Source of the DNA: Luethyella okanaganae
Lineage (GTDB): Bacteria; Actinomycetota; Actinomycetes; Actinomycetales; Microbacteriaceae
Length of the DNA stretch: 64,000 bases
Reading direction: 5' to 3'
Assembly: GCF_042660285.1 (NCBI RefSeq)
Contig: NZ_JBHSTP010000001.1
Coordinates: 1,550,001-1,614,000, forward strand
Shown here: one piece after another, positions 59,318 to 64,000 of the stretch
Numbering within the stretch: the stretch's first letter is position 1
Layout of the letters: the number at the start of each line of letters is the position of its first letter
Translations under genes and position numbers: made by a program
The notes under the pieces: generated by a model
What the model was told of the DNA's origin: nothing
What the model saw: the letters and a program-made list of their open reading frames with translations, nothing else
The model's database searches: none

Positions 59318-60224
59318 AGTCTGCTCCCAGATTGGCGAGGCTCTCTTCCGACCACGTCTCCGCGGTCCAGCGCAGAGTGAGTTCGCCGAGCGGTTCAAGT
59401 TGTTCGAAGGCGATGGCAGCATGCCGATAGAGCTCGAGCACGGCAAGGAATCGTGCGATGACGACCCCTTTATGCCCCGCCTCGCCCTGGCCGACACCCG
59501 CGATGAGCTGCCGAAACGTCACCGGCGCCCCCGCCCTCAGCATCGCTACGACGTGCGCCGCCTGCTCACGGATGCTCACGAGAGGCGCGTGCAGGTGGTC
59601 GAGCCCGACGACGGGAATGTCCTTGGGCGTGAACGCGAGGGTGGCCATCGCGGCGAAGTCAGCGAGCGAGAGCGTCCAGACGAGCTCGGGGGTCTGCTGC
59701 CGGTACTTCTCCTCGAGCCGCACCGAACGCGCGTGCCGTGTCGACTCGGCGTCGAGGCGGCCCTGAACCCAGGTGGAGGCCTCCTTGAAGGCACGGTATT
59801 GCAGTAAGCGGGCGAAGAGCAGATCGCGTGCCTCGAGCAGCGCAACGTCCTCCGCGTCGACGAGCTCGCCCTGCGGCAGCAGCCCGGCCACCTTGAGGTC
59901 GAGCAGCGTCGCCGCCACCACCAGGAACTCGCTCGCCTGGTCGAGCTCCTTCTCGGAGTCGAGCCCCCGCAGGTAGGAGATGAACTCGTCGGTCACCCTG
60001 CTGAGCGAAACCTCGGTGATGTCGAGCTCGTGCTTCGAGATGAGCGAGAGCAGCAGGTCGAACGGCCCCTCGAAGTTGCTGAGGGAAACCCTGAAACCGG
60101 ATGCTTCGGCAGGCCCGTCTTCACCCGGAGAAAACTCGACGACCTCAGCCTGCTCGACAGGGACGGACGCAGCAGTCGATGATTCGGCGGTGCTCGAGGC
60201 GACAGGGCTAGGCGACGGCGCCAC
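59307..60224 (-). CDS. scpA: Segregation and condensation protein A
   Basis: A 305-residue kleisin. FEGPFDLLLSLISKHELDIT is the SMC-neck binding N-terminus; the C-terminal winged helix (ARFLAVLELYRHAAIAFEQL) closes the family pattern. The GTG at 60224 overlaps the parA end by 17 bp; the first 40 residues are a Ser/Ala-rich tail. It is placed between parA and scpB as in other actinobacteria. Confidence 0.93.
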   Translation of the reverse strand: MAPSPSPVASSTAESSTAASVPVEQAEVVEFSPGEDGPAEASGFRVSLSNFEGPFDLLLSLISKHELDITEVSLSRVTDEFISYLRGLDSEKELDQASEFLVVAATLLDLKVAGLLPQGELVDAEDVALLEARDLLFARLLQYRAFKEASTWVQGRLDAESTRHARSVRLEEKYRQQTPELVWTLSLADFAAMATLAFTPKDIPVVGLDHLHAPLVSIREQAAHVVAMLRAGAPVTFRQLIAGVGQGEAGHKGVVIARFLAVLELYRHAAIAFEQLEPLGELTLRWTAETWSEESLANLGADYDN

Positions 60225-61110
60225 GGGCGATCAGTTCCCTCGCGAGCTGACGGTAGGCACGTGCAGCCTGGTGCTCGGGTGCGAACTGGGTGATGGGGGT
60301 ACCGGCCACGCTCGCATCCGGGAACTTGACCGTGCGGCCGATCACGGTCTCGAGCACCTTGTCGCCGAACGCGTCCACCACACGCTCGAGCACCTCGCGT
60401 GAATGCAGCGTGCGGGAGTCGTACATGGTCGCGAGAATTCCGTCGAGCTCGATGGCGGGGTTAAGCCGGTCACGCACCTTGTCGATGGTCTCGATGAGCA
60501 GGGCGACGCCACGCAGGGCGAAGAACTCGCACTCGAGCGGGATGAGCACGCCGTGGCTCGCGGTGAGTGCATTCACCGTCAGCAGCCCCAGCGAAGGCTG
60601 GCAGTCGATGAGGATCACGTCGTAGTCGGCCGAGACCTTGCGCAACACCCCGGCGAGGATCTGCTCGCGGGCGACCTCGTTGACGAGGTGCACCTCGGCG
60701 GCGGAGAGGTCGATATTGGCCGGGATCACGTCGAGACCGGGAACGTTCGTCTGCTGGATCGCCTCGGCGGGAATCTTCGAGCGGGAGAGCAGCAGGTCGT
60801 AGATCGTCGTCACGTCATGGGTTGGAACGCCGAGACCGGCTGAGAGCGCCCCCTGTGGGTCGAAGTCGACGGCGAGCACACGGCGACCGTACTCGGCCAG
60901 TGCGGCACCGAGATTGATCGTCGAGGTGGTCTTGCCGACCCCGCCCTTCTGGTTGCAGAGCGAGATCACACGGGCCGGACCGTGCCCCTTGAGCGTCCGA
61001 GGCTCGGTGAACACCGACTGGGGACGACCGGTCGGACCGGACTGCGGTGCCGCTGAGACGTCGAGGCTCCCGACGGGAAGCTCCGCCGAGTCATCCTGCT
61101 TTCTCGTCAC
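60208..61110 (-). CDS. parA: ParA/Soj-family chromosome partitioning ATPase
   Basis: A 300-residue Walker-type ATPase. VISLCNQKGGVGKTTSTINL is the deviant Walker A, LAVDFDPQGALSAGLG the A' motif and VILIDCQPSLGLLTVNAL Walker B. A ParB partner is not next to it; in actinobacteria this locus carries a second ParA beside scpAB. Membership of the segregation machinery is inferred from context. GTG start at 61110. Confidence 0.92.
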   Translation of the reverse strand: MTRKQDDSAELPVGSLDVSAAPQSGPTGRPQSVFTEPRTLKGHGPARVISLCNQKGGVGKTTSTINLGAALAEYGRRVLAVDFDPQGALSAGLGVPTHDVTTIYDLLLSRSKIPAEAIQQTNVPGLDVIPANIDLSAAEVHLVNEVAREQILAGVLRKVSADYDVILIDCQPSLGLLTVNALTASHGVLIPLECEFFALRGVALLIETIDKVRDRLNPAIELDGILATMYDSRTLHSREVLERVVDAFGDKVLETVIGRTVKFPDASVAGTPITQFAPEHQAARAYRQLARELIARGAVA

Positions 61111-61158
61111 TGCGATCTCCTGGTCTGGGCGTTCACCCGTAGAACTTCTTGACCGATT

Positions 61159-62064
61159 CTAACGAGCACGGGGATGTGCGCTCGTGTACATATCCCGGAG
61201 TGTGTCAGCTGTGACCAAGGTGTAGATCTGGGTCGTGGCCACCGAGGAGTGTCCGAGCAGCTCCTGCACGACGCGCACATCGGCGCCGCCGGCGAGCAGA
61301 TGGGTCGCGAAGGAATGCCGCAGCGTGTGCGGGGAGACCTCGATGCCGAGGCCGGCGCGCTCGGCGGCGGCTCGGATGATGAGCCAGACGTTCTGCCGGG
61401 ATATCCTCTGACCGCGCAGTCCCAAGAAGAGCGCCGGGGTCGAGGCCCCCCGCACCGAGAGTGTCGGCCGTGCCCGCACGAGATAGGAGTCGATGGCGGA
61501 ACGCGCGTAACTGCCGACCGGAACGATCCGCTGCTTCCCACCCTTGCCGATCAGGCGAACGACCTCCTCATCGACCACGTCGTCGACGTTGAGGTTGACC
61601 GCCTCCGAGACGCGCGCGCCGGTTGCGTAGAGCAGTTCGAGCAATGCCTTGTCCCGCAATTGCTGGATGCCGTCCCCGTCGGTCGCCGCGAGCAGGGCGC
61701 TCACCTGGTCGATCGAGATCGCCTTCGGCAGCCTGGTGCCGAGTTTCGGCGGCTTCGTCTCGTGCGCGACATCCGTCTCGACGAGTCCCTCGTCGAGCAG
61801 GAAACGGTGCCATCCGCGCACCGAGGACAGGATGCGTGCCACCGATGAGGCTATGAGAGGCGACTCCGCCCTGGTGCTGAGATGGCGCACGAACTCCGAG
61901 ACCTGGGCGCTCGTGATCTCGTCCGGCACGTCGACGCCCTGCCGCCCGAGCCAGTCGCCGTACAGCGAGAGGTCGCGCCGGTAGGCGGTGACGGTGTTCG
62001 CCGAGAGTCCGCGCTCGATCGAGACATGCCGCAGGTAGGAGTCCACAGCCGTCTCGACGCTCAT
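61159..62064 (-). CDS. xerD: Tyrosine recombinase XerD
   Basis: A 301-residue site-specific recombinase that resolves chromosome dimers. The catalytic set is in order: Arg in ATGARVSEA, Lys in GKGGKQR, HTLRHSFATHLL, HSSVATTQIY with the nucleophile Tyr. The ATG at 62064 overlaps the nudix gene stop by 4 bp. As part of the conserved block it is the host enzyme, not the integrase of the element at 40.6-51.5 kb. Confidence 0.95.
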   Translation of the reverse strand: MSVETAVDSYLRHVSIERGLSANTVTAYRRDLSLYGDWLGRQGVDVPDEITSAQVSEFVRHLSTRAESPLIASSVARILSSVRGWHRFLLDEGLVETDVAHETKPPKLGTRLPKAISIDQVSALLAATDGDGIQQLRDKALLELLYATGARVSEAVNLNVDDVVDEEVVRLIGKGGKQRIVPVGSYARSAIDSYLVRARPTLSVRGASTPALFLGLRGQRISRQNVWLIIRAAAERAGLGIEVSPHTLRHSFATHLLAGGADVRVVQELLGHSSVATTQIYTLVTADTLRDMYTSAHPRAR

Positions 62065-62726
62065 GTGCCGAGCGCCTCGCTCTTCGGATGCCGCGGCCAG
62101 AGACTGTCGCCGGCGCCGAGCGTGCTCCACCCGCGCGCCCTGGCCGCATGGGCTGCGAGAACGCCGATCGCGAGAGAGGGGTTCTGCAGCCGTCGATCGA
62201 GCACCGCGTCGACGCACTCGTCGAGGGGAACCCAGCGCAACTCCATGTCGGCCTCCTCTTCGCTGCGATCGAAGCTCTGGTCGGTCGCTCCCAGCTCACG
62301 CGCGAGGTAGATGCGAATCGCCTCGTCGCTGCCGCCCGGCGAGGTGTAGAACTCGGAGAGCACATCCCAGCGGGTCGCGACGAGGTCGGCCTCCTCCGCC
62401 AACTCCCGCTGAGCCGCCCGCAGCGGGCGCTCGCCGCGCACGTCGAGAAGCCCTGCCGGAATCTCCCAGTCGCGAGTGCGTACAGGATGCCGGTATTGCT
62501 TGATGAGCAGCACCCGCTCGTTCTCATCGAGGGCGAGCACCGCGACGGCCCCTGTGTGGTCGACGAAGTCGCGCACGATCGACTGGCCGTTGAAGGCGAA
62601 CCTCTCGCGACGCACATCCCAGACCTTACCCGCGAAGACCGTCTCGCTCTGCTCGACCCGCACTGCGAACAGCTCGTCGTCGAGCGCCGCGGACGCGCCA
62701 GGCGAGACGGACGCCTCGTCAGGCAT
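62061..62726 (-). CDS. NUDIX hydrolase, ADP-ribose pyrophosphatase type
   Basis: A 221-residue hydrolase. The Nudix box is GLLDVRGERPLRAAQRELAE followed by EAD. KQYRHPVRTRDWEIPAG upstream of it is typical of ADP-ribose pyrophosphatases. The ATG at 62726 overlaps the pyrG end by 8 bp. It probably clears ADP-ribose or a related nucleotide sugar. Confidence 0.92.
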   Translation of the reverse strand: MPDEASVSPGASAALDDELFAVRVEQSETVFAGKVWDVRRERFAFNGQSIVRDFVDHTGAVAVLALDENERVLLIKQYRHPVRTRDWEIPAGLLDVRGERPLRAAQRELAEEADLVATRWDVLSEFYTSPGGSDEAIRIYLARELGATDQSFDRSEEEADMELRWVPLDECVDAVLDRRLQNPSLAIGVLAAHAARARGWSTLGAGDSLWPRHPKSEALGT

Positions 62727-64000
62727 CCCGCACTTCGAAGAGACGGCTCGCCTGCTGACGGTCGAGCGCCGCGGCCACGAGTCCACGGAACAGGGGATGA
62801 GCATTGTTGGGCCGCGAGCGCAGCTCGGGGTGCGCCTGCGTTCCTACGTAGAACGGGTGCTGGTCACGGGGCAACTCGACGAACTCCACGAGGTGACGAT
62901 CGGGCGAGGTTCCCGAGAACCACATGCCGGCCGCAGAGATCTGCTCGCGGTATCCATTGTTCACCTCGTAACGATGACGGTGACGTTCGGAGACGAGCGT
63001 TTCGCCGTAGAGCTCGGAGACGAGCGAGCCCTCGGCGAGGGCCGCCGGGTAGAGGCCCAGGCGCATGGTTCCGCCCATGTCGCCGCCGGCGATGATCTCC
63101 ACCTGTTCCTCCATCGTCGCGATGACGGGGAACTCGGTGTCGGGGTCGAACTCCGAGGAGGACGCTCCGGCGAGGCCGACCTTGTTCCGGGCATACTCAA
63201 TGACCATGCACTGCAAGCCGAGACACAAGCCGAGCGCCGGGATGCCGTTCTCTCGAGCGAAGCGCAGAGCGCCCAGCTTGCCCTCGATGCCGCGCACTCC
63301 GAAACCACCCGGAACGCAGATCGCGTCCACCTCAGAGAGATTGCGCGCCGCACCCTCGTCGGTCTCGCACTCGTCGGAGGGTATCCAGGTGATCTTGACC
63401 TTCGTGTGCTGGGCGAATCCGCCGGCACGCAGGGCCTCGGTCACGGAGAGGTAGGCGTCGGGAAGATCGATGTACTTGCCGACGAGACCGATCGTCACCT
63501 CGTGCTTGGGCTCGTGCACGGCCTCGAGCAGCTTCTCCCAGCCCGACCAGTCGACGGCGGTGGCCTCGAGGCCGAGTCTGTCGATGATGTAGCTGTCGAG
63601 CCCCTGCTCATGCAGCATCGTCGGGATGTCGTAGATGCTCGGCACGTCCACCGCGTTCACGACAGCGGCCTCGTCGACGTCGCACATGAGCGCGATCTTG
63701 CGCTTGTTGCTCTCGGTGACGGGGCGGTCACTGCGCAGCACGAGGGCGTCCGGCTGGATGCCGATGGAGCGCAACGCAGCGACGGAGTGCTGGGTGGGCT
63801 TGGTCTTCTGCTCCCCTGAGGCGCCCATGAACGGCACGAGCGAGACGTGCACGAAGAAGACGTTCTTGCGGCCGAGCTCGTGGCGAACCTGACGAGCCGA
63901 TTCGATGAAAGGCTGCGACTCGATGTCGCCGACCGTTCCGCCGATCTCGGTGATGATCACGTCGGGCTGCGGGCTCTCCGATGCCTGCAGGCGCATACGT
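62719..64000 (-). CDS. pyrG: CTP synthase (5' end beyond window)
   Basis: Amidotransferase-type CTP synthase, about 427 C-terminal residues present. The synthetase part shows ITEIGGTVGDIESQPFIES and VGKYIDLPDAYLSV; the glutaminase part has the nucleophile in LGLCLGLQCMVIEYARN and the His/Glu pair in QAHPE. The first 110 or so residues lie to the right of the window. Confidence 0.95.
   Translation of the reverse strand, partial: RMRLQASESPQPDVIITEIGGTVGDIESQPFIESARQVRHELGRKNVFFVHVSLVPFMGASGEQKTKPTQHSVAALRSIGIQPDALVLRSDRPVTESNKRKIALMCDVDEAAVVNAVDVPSIYDIPTMLHEQGLDSYIIDRLGLEATAVDWSGWEKLLEAVHEPKHEVTIGLVGKYIDLPDAYLSVTEALRAGGFAQHTKVKITWIPSDECETDEGAARNLSEVDAICVPGGFGVRGIEGKLGALRFARENGIPALGLCLGLQCMVIEYARNKVGLAGASSSEFDPDTEFPVIATMEEQVEIIAGGDMGGTMRLGLYPAALAEGSLVSELYGETLVSERHRHRYEVNNGYREQISAAGMWFSGTSPDRHLVEFVELPRDQHPFYVGTQAHPELRSRPNNAHPLFRGLVAAALDRQQASRLFEVRDA

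Noticed and set aside
61159..62064. XerD as integrase of the tRNA-Pro element
   Set aside because: It is 10 kb outside the repeats and sits in the conserved scpAB-parA-nudix-pyrG block, so it is the host recombinase.

Overview
The window is high-GC actinobacterial DNA. The dense operons with 1-4 bp overlaps, the DUF222/HNH protein, the His-rich tandem-repeat metal protein, and the der-cmk-tyrA-rluB-scpB-scpA-parA-xerD-nudix-pyrG gene order point to a member of the Microbacteriaceae; the genus cannot be fixed from the sequence alone. A 99-base N run shows that this is a scaffold.

Bases 1-8300 hold a complete protocatechuate branch of the beta-ketoadipate pathway on the minus strand: pcaHGBDC (ring cleavage to ketoadipate), pcaIJF (CoA transfer and thiolysis), and two IclR-type regulators. 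A palindrome plus third half-site lies before pcaI and a perfect inverted repeat lies before pcaH.

Bases 9100-20450 look like a metal-homeostasis block: a His-rich protein with a SmtB-like ArsR repressor, a divergent Fur/Zur-family regulator, a TetR regulator, an Opp-type importer (binding protein, two permeases, double ATPase), a pair of exporter-fold ABC proteins of the IrtAB/YbtPQ kind, and a methyltransferase. Three Fur/Zur-like inverted repeats lie in front of these units, suggesting one metal-controlled metallophore uptake system.

Bases 21400-40400 are a mosaic accessory region. It contains a two-component system, a class III lanthipeptide locus (a LanKC synthetase and two short precursor genes that the usual ORF size cut-off misses, each with two Ser-x2-Ser-x3-Cys motifs), remnants of IS21, IS256 and IS481 elements, an exact 188-bp duplication of part of a TetR gene, several small oxidoreductase/regulator pairs with clear operators, two AvrD-like genes (one broken, one 3'-truncated), and scraps of a conjugative element.

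Bases 40612-51523 are an integrated mobile element bounded by 115-bp direct repeats (112 identical positions), the right one inside an intact tRNA-Pro(GGG). It carries a QatABCD antiphage cassette, a PIN toxin-antitoxin pair whose toxin is frameshifted, a small membrane protein and a MobF/TrwC relaxase preceded by a 34-bp-stem hairpin that is a good oriT candidate. No integrase gene is visible. To its right, 81-bp tandem repeats carrying tRNA-Pro 5' halves run into the N gap.

Bases 51900-64000 return to the chromosome: a GNAT acetyltransferase, a DUF222/HNH protein, then the housekeeping run on the minus strand (ribosome assembly, nucleotide and tyrosine synthesis, rRNA modification, chromosome condensation and segregation, recombination), ending in a CTP synthase cut by the window edge.
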